A DNA stretch of 64,000 nucleotides, taken from MH13 sp042140245 (GTDB lineage: Bacteria > Pseudomonadota > Alphaproteobacteria > Rhizobiales > MH13). The notes beneath the pieces are model-generated. The model searched no databases, was not told the DNA's origin, and worked only from the letters and a program-made list of their open reading frames with translations. Positions within the stretch are counted from its first letter, which is position 1, and each line of letters opens with the position of its first letter. The DNA is taken from assembly GCF_042140245.1 (NCBI RefSeq), contig NZ_CP159483.1, positions 992,001 to 1,056,000 of the forward strand, written 5' to 3'. This document shows positions 51,093 to 59,807 of the stretch, piece after piece. A program made the translations under genes and the position numbers.

Positions 51093-53086
51093 ATGAGCGA
51101 GACACCGCAAGAAAACCGGCAGAACGATCGTCCCTGGATTTTCCGCACCTATGCGGGGCACTCCACGGCCAAAGACTCCAACGCGCTCTATAAAATCAAT
51201 CTTGCCAAGGGCCAGACGGGGCTTTCTGTGGCCTTCGATCTGCCCACGCAGACTGGCTACGACCCTGATCATGTGCTTGCGCGTGGCGAGGTGGGCAAGG
51301 TGGGTGTGCCGGTCGCGCATCTGGGCGACATGCGCACGTTGTTTGATGGTATTCCGCTCGATGCCATGAACACCTCCATGACGATCAATGCCACCGCGCC
51401 TTGGCTGCTAGCGCTTTATGTGGCTGTCGCTGATGAGCAGGGGGCCGACCGTGCCAAGCTTGCTGGCACCACGCAAAACGACATCATCAAAGAGTATCTT
51501 TCCCGCGGCACTTATGTGTTCCCCCCGAACCCTCGATGCGGCTGACCACCGATATGATCGGCTGGACCTACAAAAACACGCCCAAATGGAATCCGATGAA
51601 TGTCTGTTCCTACCATCTGCAGGAGGCGGGTGCGACGCCAGTTCAGGAGCTTTCCTTCGCCCTCGCCACGGCGATTGCCGTGCTCGACACGGTGAAGGCA
51701 CGCGGCATCATCCCCGACGAGGATTTTCCCAAGGCCGTTGGGCGCATCTCGTTTTTCGTGAATGCTGGCATGCGGTTCGTCACCGAGATGTGCAAAATGC
51801 GCGCTTTCGTCGATCTGTGGGACGAAATCTGCGAGCAGCGCTACGGTGTAGACGACCCGAAATATCGTCGCTTCCGCTATGGTGTGCAGGTGAACTCTCT
51901 GGGCCTCACCGAGCCGCAAGCGGAGAACAATGTCTACCGCATTTTGATCCAAATGCTGGCCGTGGTGCTGTCCAAAAAAGCGCGCGCTCGTGCTGTTCAA
52001 TTGCCGGCCTGGAATGAGGCTTTGGGGCTGCCACGCCCCTGGGATCAGCAATGGTCACTGCGTATGCAGCAGGTGATGGCATTTGAGACTGACCTTCTGG
52101 AGTTTGGTGATCTCTTCGATGGCTCCAAAGAGGTGGATGCCAAAGTGGAAGCGTTGAAAGAGGAAGCCCGCGCCGAGCTGGCCCAGATTGAAGCCATGGG
52201 TGGTGCCATCGCAGCCATTGAGACAAGCTACATGAAGCAGCAGCTTGTCGCCTCCAATACCGCTCGCCTGGAAGGTATTGAAAAGGGTGACCAGACCGTT
52301 GTTGGCGTCAACCGCTACGAGGAGAGCGAGGAATCCCCACTTGGTACCGGCGAAGGCGCGATCATGGTTGTGCCTGAGGGCGTGGAAGACGAAACAGTTG
52401 CGACGCTCAATGCCTGGCGGTCACAGCGTGATGATGCGGCGGTGGAAACGGCCATCGTTGGTCTCAAGAACGCCGCCGAGGGCAACAGCAATATCATGGA
52501 TGCGTCGGTGGAAGCCGCCAAAGCGGGTGTTACCACTGGCGAATGGGGTGCAGCCCTGCGCTCTGTCTATGGCGAATACCGCGCGCCGACAGGTGTGGGC
52601 AAAGCCGCGCGTGCCGATGTGGATGACCTTAGCAGTGTGCGCGCCGATGTGGACGCCATTTCCACCGCAATGGGCAGGCGCCTTAAAATGCTGGTTGGTA
52701 AGCCAGGCCTGGATGGGCACTCCAACGGAGCCGAGCAGATTGCGGTGCGCGCGCGCGATTGTGGCATGGAAGTTGTCTATGAAGGTATCCGTCTAACACC
52801 GGCGGAAATCGTCAACGCCGCCATCGAGGAAGACGTGCACATTGTAGGGCTTTCCATTCTTTCGGGCAGCCATGTGGCTCTGTTGAAAGATGTCATGGAG
52901 CGTCTGCGCAAAGAAGGTGCCGATGATATACCTGTGGTTGTGGGTGGCATTATCCCACCGGAAGATGAAACGGCGCTCAAAGCCATGGGTGTTGCTGCGG
53001 TTTACACGCCTAAAGACTTTAAAGTGAACACGATCATGGCTGATATTGTGCGCATCGTGGCTGAGCGCCAAGAAAAAGCGGCCTAG
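51093..53086 (+). pseudogene. ecm: Ethylmalonyl-CoA mutase (adenosylcobalamin-dependent), interrupted by a 1-bp frameshift
   Basis: The first frame runs from ATG 51093 to a stop at 51545, and the second from 51536 to 53086. They join in register if one C is added to the run of six Cs at 51521-51526, giving FPPEPSMRLTTDMIGW and one protein of about 664 residues. The N-terminal part has FRTYAGHSTAKDSNALYK and LPTQTGYDPDHV; the middle has NVCSYHLQEAGATP. The C-terminal B12 domain has LDGHSNGAEQIAVRARDCGMEVVYEG, with the DxHxxG cobalt ligand motif. The enzyme converts ethylmalonyl-CoA to methylsuccinyl-CoA. The sequence is otherwise fully conserved, so a sequencing or assembly error in the homopolymer is likelier than a dead gene. 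Confidence 0.93.
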
Positions 53087-53156
53087 AGTGACGTTGAATG
53101 GGCGCAATCGTTAAAGTCTGATGGAACACGCTCACCAGGGGTTAAACCGCGCTTGA

Positions 53157-53795
53157 TTAGGTGGTTTTGTCCAGCACAATAACGCGGCATGTTTGGCCGA
53201 TGCGGCCAAAATGGGTCGCTTGTTCGTGCGCGCGCACTGTGATGAGGCCATCGGCCACCAACTGGTCGATGGCCTTTTCAAAGCGCAGCTTTTCCCACGC
53301 ACCATCGTAGATATTCAGCGCAAACAGCCCACCAGGTTTGATGGCGTCCAGCACTGGTAGCAAGGCCTCTGGGCCGACATGACCAAGTGTGTAAAGCCCG
53401 CTGGAGACAGCCGCATCGTACCCGCCCGTTTCGAACGGTAAGGCCTGGGTCGCATCGGCAGGTTTGAGGGTTCTGTAAAACCCTGTTTTTGTCGCTTCGC
53501 GCAGCATTTTTTCCGACAGGTCAAAGCCGTCTACTGTGGCGCCTGGGAAACGCGCATGCACAGCCTTGGCGGTGAGGCCTGTGCCGCACCCCGCATCCAA
53601 AACCATCGGATTTGCCAGTGAGAGATGGTCAGCCAAAGCGTCGGCCACAAGGTCTGGTGCGCGGTAGCCAAGGGCCCCAACCAGGCCGTTATAGCTGCCA
53701 GGCAATCGGTTGTAGAGCAGGCCAAAGGCCCGCACGATTGCATCAAAAGGTTTGGATTTGCGTGACGAGGTGGAGGGGAGGGATGAGCTGGTCAT
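53157..53795 (-). CDS. Class I SAM-dependent methyltransferase
   Basis: This 212-residue protein has a complete SAM motif I, MVLDAGCGTGLTAKAV (about residue 65), GATVDGFDLSEKMLREA (motif post I), YDAAVSSGLYTLGHVGPEAL and LDAIKPGGLFALNIYDG. The protein is of the Methyltransf_25/11 type; the substrate is unknown. It converges with ecm (70 bp between) and may share transcription with the SnoaL-like gene that lies upstream of it. Confidence 0.85.
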   Translation of the reverse strand: MTSSSLPSTSSRKSKPFDAIVRAFGLLYNRLPGSYNGLVGALGYRAPDLVADALADHLSLANPMVLDAGCGTGLTAKAVHARFPGATVDGFDLSEKMLREATKTGFYRTLKPADATQALPFETGGYDAAVSSGLYTLGHVGPEALLPVLDAIKPGGLFALNIYDGAWEKLRFEKAIDQLVADGLITVRAHEQATHFGRIGQTCRVIVLDKTT

Positions 53796-53880
53796 AACCC
53801 ATCCTTTCCCATTCTTCCCCGTAGGTCAAAACGCTCATCGCGCTTCGTGGGGTGCTTTGCGCCGCCTCACGTGGCTCTCA

Positions 53881-54252
53881 TCACATGGAGTAGAAGAACT
53901 CTTCGCGGACGATCTTGCCGTTTTTGACGGTGAAGATGGCAACCTCGTCCATGGGGAAACTCTCGCCGGACTCCTTCACTACGGCTTCGCCCTTGAACAC
54001 AAGCGCAAACTTATCCGGCTGGTGCGGATAGGGGCCAAGCACCTCCATGGATTTGATTTCCATGGTGTTGTTCCAATAGTCGTGCTTGCCGCGCAGGGCA
54101 TCCAACCCTTCAAAAACCTGCGGCCCGCCTCCTGGTTGCGCCATCGCTTCGACCGAAACAGCGTCCTCAGCGTAAAGCGTTTTCAGACCTTCTTCCTCGG
54201 TTCCATTGCGGCAATGGTGGGCCAGAGCGTCGGCGATTTCTTGCAGAGTCAT
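53881..54252 (-). CDS. SnoaL-like / NTF2-fold small protein
   Basis: This is a 123-residue protein with the cone-shaped NTF2/SnoaL pattern: IADALAHHCRNGTEEEGLKTLYAEDAVSVEA, FEGLDALRGKHDYWNNTMEI, FALVFKGEAVV and IFTVKNGKIVREEFFY. Family members bind small hydrophobic ligands or act as ketosteroid-isomerase-like enzymes. No catalytic residue is assigned. It precedes the methyltransferase gene by 85 bp on the same strand. Confidence 0.78.
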   Translation of the reverse strand: MTLQEIADALAHHCRNGTEEEGLKTLYAEDAVSVEAMAQPGGGPQVFEGLDALRGKHDYWNNTMEIKSMEVLGPYPHQPDKFALVFKGEAVVKESGESFPMDEVAIFTVKNGKIVREEFFYSM

Positions 54253-54369
54253 GATCTATTTTCCCGATAAACACAGATTACCGTGGCAGCATGCCACAGG
54301 CTTGTGCGCTGTCACTGCACAGTTGCGTGAGCGCTTGCGCCTCCTGACAGGCGGTGCCACAGGAAGACT

Positions 54370-55314
54370 ATGTCGCTTCTTGCTATCGTCCTTCCGGTTT
54401 TCGGTCTCATTGCTATCGGCTTTGCCGCAGCGCGCACTGGTCTCATCAAAGATCACGTTGGCGATGGTCTGTCGGACTTTGTGTTCACCGTCGCGGTGCC
54501 GTGCTTGTTGTTCAAGACACTGGCCACCGCTGATGTTCCCGAAGCGTCGCCTTGGTCCTACTGGGCGGTCTATTTTGCAGCTGTGATCGTTGTTTGGGCC
54601 AGCGCTCATATGATTGTCACGCGTGGCTTCGGTCGCGACAAACCGACCGGTACGGTGGCTGGGTTTTCCGCCGCGCAAGCGAACACGGTTTTGATCGGTA
54701 TTCCGCTCATTCTGACCACCTATGGCGATGCCGGGCGGGTACCGATCTTTTTGCTGATCGCGGTGCATCTTCCACTCATGATGAGCGCGGCTACGCTTTC
54801 CATTGAGCTGGGTGGGTCGGAACGCGGCGATTTTGGCGAAACTCTACGCAAGCTTGCTGTTTCGATTTTCACCCACCCTATCATCATCGGTATTTTGCTT
54901 GGGCTGGTGTGGCGCTTCACCGGTTGGACCATTCCCGCGATCCCGTTTCAGATTTTGGATATGCTGGGGTCGACGGCTGTGCCGTGCGCCCTCTTCTCGG
55001 CTGGTATGGCCCTCAAACGCTACGGGCTTGCCGGTGATCTGCGGATCACGCTGACAGTGAGTTTTATCAAGCTCATCTTGCATCCCGGGCTGGTGTTTCT
55101 TTTCGGTGCTTACGTGCTGCACCTTCCGCCGATTTGGCTGGGGGCGGCGGTTCTGTTCGCCGCCTGTCCATCAGGGATCAACGCCTATCTGCTTGCCAAT
55201 CGCTATGGAACGGGGGTTCGCATTGCTTCCTCGTCCATTGCGCTGTCGACAGCGCTGGCCATCATTTCCGTCACCGGCTGGTTGTGGGTGCTGACGCGTT
55301 GGGCGCCTGTCTAG
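54370..55314 (+). CDS. AEC family transporter
   Basis: This 314-residue inner-membrane protein has about ten helices: LLAIVLPVFGLIAIGFAAA, FVFTVAVPCLLFKTLA, WSYWAVYFAAVIVVWAS and so on, to IALSTALAIISVTGWLWVL. The family marker NTVLIGIPLILTTYGDAG stands in the first half. AEC proteins export auxin-like or dicarboxylate-type compounds, and the substrate is unknown. It is divergent from the SnoaL-like gene and followed by the DUF4399 gene. Confidence 0.88.
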   Translation: MSLLAIVLPVFGLIAIGFAAARTGLIKDHVGDGLSDFVFTVAVPCLLFKTLATADVPEASPWSYWAVYFAAVIVVWASAHMIVTRGFGRDKPTGTVAGFSAAQANTVLIGIPLILTTYGDAGRVPIFLLIAVHLPLMMSAATLSIELGGSERGDFGETLRKLAVSIFTHPIIIGILLGLVWRFTGWTIPAIPFQILDMLGSTAVPCALFSAGMALKRYGLAGDLRITLTVSFIKLILHPGLVFLFGAYVLHLPPIWLGAAVLFAACPSGINAYLLANRYGTGVRIASSSIALSTALAIISVTGWLWVLTRWAPV

Positions 55315-55392
55315 CGCTGGATCGCGCAATCGTGATTGGTCGCTTTTTTCGCGCGCTCTATCTACGTCCACCTAAAAAACTGGGAGGACACA

Positions 55393-55839
55393 ATGATGCG
55401 CTCACACACATTGCTTTCAACTGTTGCTTTGGCGGGCATGCTGGCCTGCGCGCCTTTTGCTGCGCTGGCCATGGATCATCAAACCGCTGCGCCAGAAGGT
55501 GCTGAGGTTTACTTCATCTCACCTGAAGAAGGCGCCACGCTTTCCAACCCTGTTACCATTCAATTTGGTCTGCGCGGTATGGGGGTGGCACCGGCTGGTG
55601 TGGAGCAGATGAACACTGGTCACCATCATCTATTGATCAACATGCCCATTGATCAGGTGGATCTGGAAGCAGCCTTGCCGAGCGATGACAATCATCGGCA
55701 TTTTGGTGGTGGCCAGACGGAGGTGACACTGGATCTTCCTGCTGGAACCCACACGCTGCAATTGCTGGTTGGCGACCACAATCACATTCCGCACAATCCG
55801 CCGATTTTCTCCAACGTCATCACGGTGACGGTGGAGTAG
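55393..55839 (+). CDS. DUF4399 exported protein
   Basis: The ATG at 55393, after GGGAGGACACA, gives 148 residues with a signal peptide ending at ALA (about residue 25). The mature part contains VYFISPEEGATLSNPVTIQFGLRGMGVAPAG and GHHHLLIN, plus the RHFGGGQTEVTLDLPAGTHTLQLLVGDHNHIPHNPP motif, which is the diagnostic His-rich DUF4399 pattern. The function is unknown; the histidine groups suggest metal binding. Its 3' end overlaps the convergent gluQRS by 20 bp. Confidence 0.87.
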   Translation: MMRSHTLLSTVALAGMLACAPFAALAMDHQTAAPEGAEVYFISPEEGATLSNPVTIQFGLRGMGVAPAGVEQMNTGHHHLLINMPIDQVDLEAALPSDDNHRHFGGGQTEVTLDLPAGTHTLQLLVGDHNHIPHNPPIFSNVITVTVE

Positions 55840-56710
55840 CCATCAGCCGCGCGATCAGCGCGTCGCGCGCGATGCCGGTACGCCTTAAAGACCGCAAGCT
55901 TTTCGCCCCTTCTGACTTGGAAAGCTTGCGGCCATCCTCACCAAGCACCAGTCGGTGATGGTGATAGATGGGCGCAGGCAGACCAAGCAGCTCCTGGAGC
56001 AAGCGCTGCACGCTGGTTGATGGCCCCAAATCAAGGCCGCGGACCACATGGGTAACGCCCTGATCGGCATCATCAACCACCACCGCCAGGTGATACGTTG
56101 CCGGACGATCACGTCCGCGCAGCAAGATATCGCCCCAAAGCGATGGGTCGGTCATGGTGGTAACAGGCGCTGATGTTGGTGTGTCGAGGCGTTTTTCCGA
56201 CACCTTGGAAATGCCAAGCTTTTTAAGCGCTGCTGCCATATCCAGGCGGATCGGTACATCGTCCGGCATCATGTCCGGGCGCTCGCCTCGGTCACGATCA
56301 CCAAAAGGGTAATGCGGGCTGCCATCGGGATCGATGTGCCAAGCGATGCCTTCGGTTTTCAATCCATCCAAAGCGTGTGCAATCTGCGTGCGTGAGGCAG
56401 GCGCGGGATAAGCCAGTCCTTGGTCATAAAGGAGCCGCAGGGCTTTCTCATACGCTTCCAAATGCTCAGACTGCACACGCACCGGTTCTTCCCATGACAG
56501 GCCAAGCCAGGCCAGATCGTCAAAGATTGCCTCAACATAGTGCGGGCGCGCGCGTGATATATCGGTGTCTTCGATACGCAGCAGCATGCGCCCACCTAGG
56601 GCATCTGCCCAGCGTTGGCACTCAAGGGCACTTAACGCATGGCCCAAATGCAGATAGCCATTGGGTGATGGCGCGAATCTCAAGACCGGCTGGATCATGT
56701 TTCGATGCAT
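55820..56710 (-). CDS. gluQRS: Glutamyl-Q tRNA(Asp) synthetase
   Basis: This 296-residue enzyme is a truncated GluRS catalytic domain. It has LRFAPSPNGYLHLGHALSAL (the HIGH motif), LLRIEDTDISRARPHYVEAI and LGEDGRKLSKSEGAKSL (KMSKS as KLSKS). The anticodon-binding domain is missing, as expected for GluQRS, which attaches glutamate to queuosine in tRNA(Asp). The start may be the ATG at 56710 or at 56698; the latter overlaps the divergent glycosylase ATG in the four bases CATG. Confidence 0.92.
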   Translation of the reverse strand: MHRNMIQPVLRFAPSPNGYLHLGHALSALECQRWADALGGRMLLRIEDTDISRARPHYVEAIFDDLAWLGLSWEEPVRVQSEHLEAYEKALRLLYDQGLAYPAPASRTQIAHALDGLKTEGIAWHIDPDGSPHYPFGDRDRGERPDMMPDDVPIRLDMAAALKKLGISKVSEKRLDTPTSAPVTTMTDPSLWGDILLRGRDRPATYHLAVVVDDADQGVTHVVRGLDLGPSTSVQRLLQELLGLPAPIYHHHRLVLGEDGRKLSKSEGAKSLRSLRRTGIARDALIARLMATPPSP

Positions 56711-57341
56711 AGAATGTGACGCGGATGTGGTCGAGGGGCTAACCGCGCTTCGTGCCTCCGATCCTGCGCTTCACCGAGCCATGGACGCGGTGGATCATGT
56801 GCCGTTGCGCCGCTCCACGCCCGATTTTGCAGGTTTGGCCCGCATCGTGATCGCGCAGCAGGTGTCCGTTGCCAGCGCCAAGGCGATTACCGTGCGCACC
56901 ATTGGCACGCTTGGTGCGCTTGAGGCGCAGCGGTTTGCTGATGCCGACGATGAGGCACTGAAGGCCTGCGGGCTGTCACGCCCTAAGCAACGCACCCTTC
57001 GCGCCATTGCAGATGCGCTCCCAGATGAGGCAGCTTTTATGCGCCTTAACGCTCTGGATGTGGCAGCCATGGAAAGTGAATTGGTGACCATCAAGGGCGT
57101 TGGTCCATGGACCGCGCAGATTTATATGCTCTTTTGCGTTGGCCATGCTGACACGATGCCCGTGGGCGATCTGGCTTTGCAGAAAGCAGCGGCGTGGGCG
57201 CTTGGGTTGGACGAGCGCATGACCGCTGATGCCTTGGCAGAACGCGCCGAAGCCTGGTCGCCGTGGCGCGGCGTGGCAGCACGGCTTTTGTGGTCGTACC
57301 ATTCGGTGGTGCAGGGCGGTAAGTCTGGCATCGCGATCTAA
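56697..57341 (+). CDS. DNA-3-methyladenine glycosylase (AlkA family, HhH-GPD)
   Basis: The ATG at 56697 gives 214 residues. The protein has the HhH-GPD fold: FAGLARIVIAQQVSVASAKAI (N-terminal helices), a helix-hairpin-helix segment LVTIKGVGPWTAQIYMLFCVG (about 133-153) and the catalytic Asp in MPVGDLALQKA (about residue 160). It removes alkylated bases from DNA. Start and gluQRS start meet head to head in a CATG. No clear ribosome-binding site is visible in front of this ATG. Confidence 0.88.
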   Translation: MFRCIECDADVVEGLTALRASDPALHRAMDAVDHVPLRRSTPDFAGLARIVIAQQVSVASAKAITVRTIGTLGALEAQRFADADDEALKACGLSRPKQRTLRAIADALPDEAAFMRLNALDVAAMESELVTIKGVGPWTAQIYMLFCVGHADTMPVGDLALQKAAAWALGLDERMTADALAERAEAWSPWRGVAARLLWSYHSVVQGGKSGIAI

Positions 57342-57470
57342 GCGCTTCGGGTCAGCTTCCCACAGTCAGTTTTCGCATGCGGCCAAGTGTGTCTTCACAA
57401 GCTTGTCACACGCGCTATACATACAGCGTGCGTAACGTTTGTGTTGTGCGAATCGGACCGGGAGCAGAGC

Positions 57471-58088
57471 TTGACCGTCGCCGTTTCACCGGAAGAGTTT
57501 CAGCCCACCGGTCGCCCGGTGCTGGCGTCTGCTTCGCGGAGTATGAAACCTGAGGCCTGCCCGGCCTTGGTGCTGAATGCTGACTTCCGACCGCTTTCCT
57601 ATTACCCGCTGTCGCTTTGGCCATGGCAAGAAGCCGTCAAGGCCGTTTTCCTAGACCGGGTGAATATTCTTTCCGAATATGACACCTGCGTGCACAGTCC
57701 GACGACGGAGTTTCGGCTGCCCAGCGTGGTGTCGCTGAAAACCTATGTGAAGCCGCAACGAAATCCGGCATTCACCCGGTTTAACGTGTTTCTGCGGGAT
57801 CGGTTCGAGTGCCAATACTGCGGCTCTCCCGATGATCTGACCTTCGATCATGTTGTCCCGCGCTCTCGTGGCGGACAGACAACATGGAAAAACATCGTGA
57901 CCGCGTGCAGCCCCTGTAACCTGAAAAAGGGCGGCAAAATGCCGAAGGTGGCTCAGATGTTCCCGCGTCAGGAGCCCTATCCGCCAACTGTGCACGATTT
58001 GCAGACCAATGGGCGGCAGTTCCCGCCCAACTACCTGCATGAGAGTTGGATGGACTTTCTCTACTGGGATACCGAGCTGGATCCGTAG
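57471..58088 (+). CDS. HNH endonuclease
   Basis: The TTG at 57471, six bases after GGGAG, gives 205 residues (MTVAVSPEEFQPTG...). A later ATG at 57543 would give about 181. The core is conserved: PALVLNADFRPLSYYPLSLWPW, VVSLKTYVKPQRNPAFTRFNVFLRDRFECQYCG and the HNH motif LTFDHVVPRSRGGQTTWKNIVTACSPCNLKKG with its two CxxC zinc ligands. Proteins of this type are universal in Alphaproteobacteria; a restriction or repair nuclease role is not proven. It is convergent with dsbB. Confidence 0.9.
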   Translation: MTVAVSPEEFQPTGRPVLASASRSMKPEACPALVLNADFRPLSYYPLSLWPWQEAVKAVFLDRVNILSEYDTCVHSPTTEFRLPSVVSLKTYVKPQRNPAFTRFNVFLRDRFECQYCGSPDDLTFDHVVPRSRGGQTTWKNIVTACSPCNLKKGGKMPKVAQMFPRQEPYPPTVHDLQTNGRQFPPNYLHESWMDFLYWDTELDP

Positions 58089-58091
58089 GGT

Positions 58092-58628
58092 TTAGGCTCT
58101 TTTCGGCGGCCAGAGCGCGGCAGCGATACAGACTTTCATCAAAGCGGCTGCTGCAATCACATTCCATCCAGCGAAGGACAGGCCAAGCACGCGCAGAGCG
58201 GCCTCATCACAAAAGATGATGGTTGTTTGGCCGATCTCATCGAGCAAACTGCCGGTCGACACTGTCGGTGACCCGCCTGTGCCGCAATCATTGGGTCCTG
58301 CCCAGAAATTCCATTCTGCGCCAGCTTGATAGATGCCGGTCACCATCGACATGGCAAACAAAATGCCCGCGACGGCCAAAAGCCCACGTGGCACACAGGC
58401 GGGCCATTTCAGCGCCACAGCAAGGGCGGCGACCGCCAACAATGGGATGGCCGCGTAGTAGCCTTCGCGCTGCTCCAAGCAGAGCTTGCAAGGCGTGTAC
58501 CCGCCAACCAGTTGAAAGGCCCAAGCGATGGCCAGAATGATCAGGGATGCCGCGATCACCCCAAGGGCTGTGCGTGCTTGGCGGCTGTCGGCTGGGTAAA
58601 AATCATCGGTTTGGGTCGTTGTGCTCAT
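58092..58628 (-). CDS. dsbB: Disulfide bond formation protein B
   Basis: This 178-residue inner-membrane protein has about four helices. The redox CxxC is in YTPCKLCLEQREGYY (about residue 45-48), and the second pair of cysteines is in the periplasmic loop (NDCGTGG and IIFCDEAALRVLGLSFAGWN). It re-oxidises DsbA and passes electrons to quinone. It lies 31 bp downstream of exoD on the same strand; the 3' ends of HNH and dsbB are 3 bp apart. Confidence 0.9.
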   Translation of the reverse strand: MSTTTQTDDFYPADSRQARTALGVIAASLIILAIAWAFQLVGGYTPCKLCLEQREGYYAAIPLLAVAALAVALKWPACVPRGLLAVAGILFAMSMVTGIYQAGAEWNFWAGPNDCGTGGSPTVSTGSLLDEIGQTTIIFCDEAALRVLGLSFAGWNVIAAAALMKVCIAAALWPPKRA

Positions 58629-58659
58629 GGCGCGAAACCACCGCTAACCGATGAAGAAG

Positions 58660-59310
58660 TCAACCACCGAAAAACCCAAGCGCCCAAACGGCCAGAAGCG
58701 GTGCGGAAACAAGCAGGAACGCCACCCAAGCAAGGCCAATGAACAGCCCAAGAAGGATCATCAACCCATCGCGTTCGATGAGCCCAATGGAGGTGATCGT
58801 GACGCCGATGCCAGGCACCGTGTTGGTGGAGGGCAGGGGCACAAGGATCGATGCCGCCGGAATCATCATCAGCGCGCCGACAACACGCGTGGCGCGTGGT
58901 CCTGAAAGCGCCAACAAACGTGGCTTAGAGAAATGCTCGGTCCAGCCAAACCATTTTTTCCCTCTTGCGACCACGGTGCGCATGGCAGCGATGTCAAAGT
59001 CGCGGGTGGTCAGTTTTGCCGGTAGCCAGGGCACGTGGCGACCTGATGCCATCTGACCGGTGAGCACCAGAATGGGCAGGGCAACGATTTGTGGGATCAG
59101 ATAGACGAAGGGCAGGCAGCAAGGCAGCGCGAGCGCCAGGACCATCAGTCCGAAAGCGCGTTCCTTCAGCGCCTGCGCCAACGCGCCAAGCTCCAGACGT
59201 TCCGCGCCAGAGGTCTGTGCCTCTGCCAACACCGCGTCAATGCGGTCGAAGGCGGTGGCAGAATCAGTTTCAAGCTGTGCGGTTTCAGCTGGCGAAGAGA
59301 TGGCGGTCAT
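58660..59310 (-). CDS. exoD: ExoD family exopolysaccharide synthesis protein
   Basis: This 216-residue protein begins with a charged N-terminus, then LALGALAQALKERAFGLMVLALALPCCLPFVYLIPQI, the typical start of the ExoD domain. It then has LPAKLTTRDFDIAAMRTVVARGKKW, a conserved family block, and two or three more helices. In Sinorhizobium ExoD affects exopolysaccharide production and alkali tolerance. The exact reaction is unknown. Confidence 0.88.
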   Translation of the reverse strand: MTAISSPAETAQLETDSATAFDRIDAVLAEAQTSGAERLELGALAQALKERAFGLMVLALALPCCLPFVYLIPQIVALPILVLTGQMASGRHVPWLPAKLTTRDFDIAAMRTVVARGKKWFGWTEHFSKPRLLALSGPRATRVVGALMMIPAASILVPLPSTNTVPGIGVTITSIGLIERDGLMILLGLFIGLAWVAFLLVSAPLLAVWALGFFGG

Positions 59311-59438
59311 CCTTTGGATCGGCCCTTTGATGTGACGACAAGTGGAAAAAGTCTAGCAGCGATAAGCTGCCATCGCGTTACCAGCTATGGTTACGGCGTA
59401 AACATGACCCGAGCTGCCAAAAGGGATGCAAAAGAGGA

Positions 59439-59466
59439 TTGACGCTTCGGCGGATCGCAGTATGGT
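59439..59466 (+). promoter_or_regulatory. Sigma-70 type promoter of tRNA-Leu
   Basis: TTGACG (59439-59444) and TATGGT (59461-59466) are separated by 16 bases and lie 33 bp before the tRNA, the right place for its promoter. The match to the TTGACA / TATAAT consensus is partial but positioned correctly. Confidence 0.55.
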
Positions 59467-59498
59467 CCGCGCCATCTACCGCACTGAGCTTTAGGTTT

Positions 59499-59584
59499 GC
59501 CCCTGTGGCGGAATTGGTAGACGCGCTCGATTCAAAATCGAGTTCCCAAAAGGAGTGCCAGTTCGAGTCTGGCCAGGGGCACCA
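59499..59584 (+). tRNA. tRNA-Leu (anticodon CAA)
   Basis: The 86-base gene has a seven-base acceptor stem, GCCCCTG with CAGGGGC. It has an A-loop GGCGGAATTGGTAGACGC, an anticodon stem CTCGA-TTCAAAA-TCGAG with anticodon CAA, a long variable arm as in class II tRNA, a T-loop GTTCGAGTC and an encoded CCA at 59582-59584. It reads leucine UUG codons. A T-run follows at 59590-59595. Confidence 0.97.
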
Positions 59585-59807
59585 CAGTCGTTTTTTGAAT
59601 AAGATCACGCTCGACAAGTGCTTGTAATGCAAGCGCCGAGGTGGCCTTCGAATTCGGCTCAGTTCCTTTGGAACAACCGGGGCGCTTCGAGGTCTGCCCT
59701 CTCAATAGCACTCCATCCAACTGTAACGCGACTGGCGGAATGCGCGGTCGGCTTTTGCGTGTCAGACTCTGTGCACTGCTGGTTGCAAGTTTTGCCGACC
59801 ATCTGTT

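Noticed and set aside
59499..59807. tRNA-Leu as an integration site for a mobile element
   Set aside because: No integrase, no repeated 3' tRNA end and no foreign-looking genes follow; the downstream genes are ordinary signalling genes.
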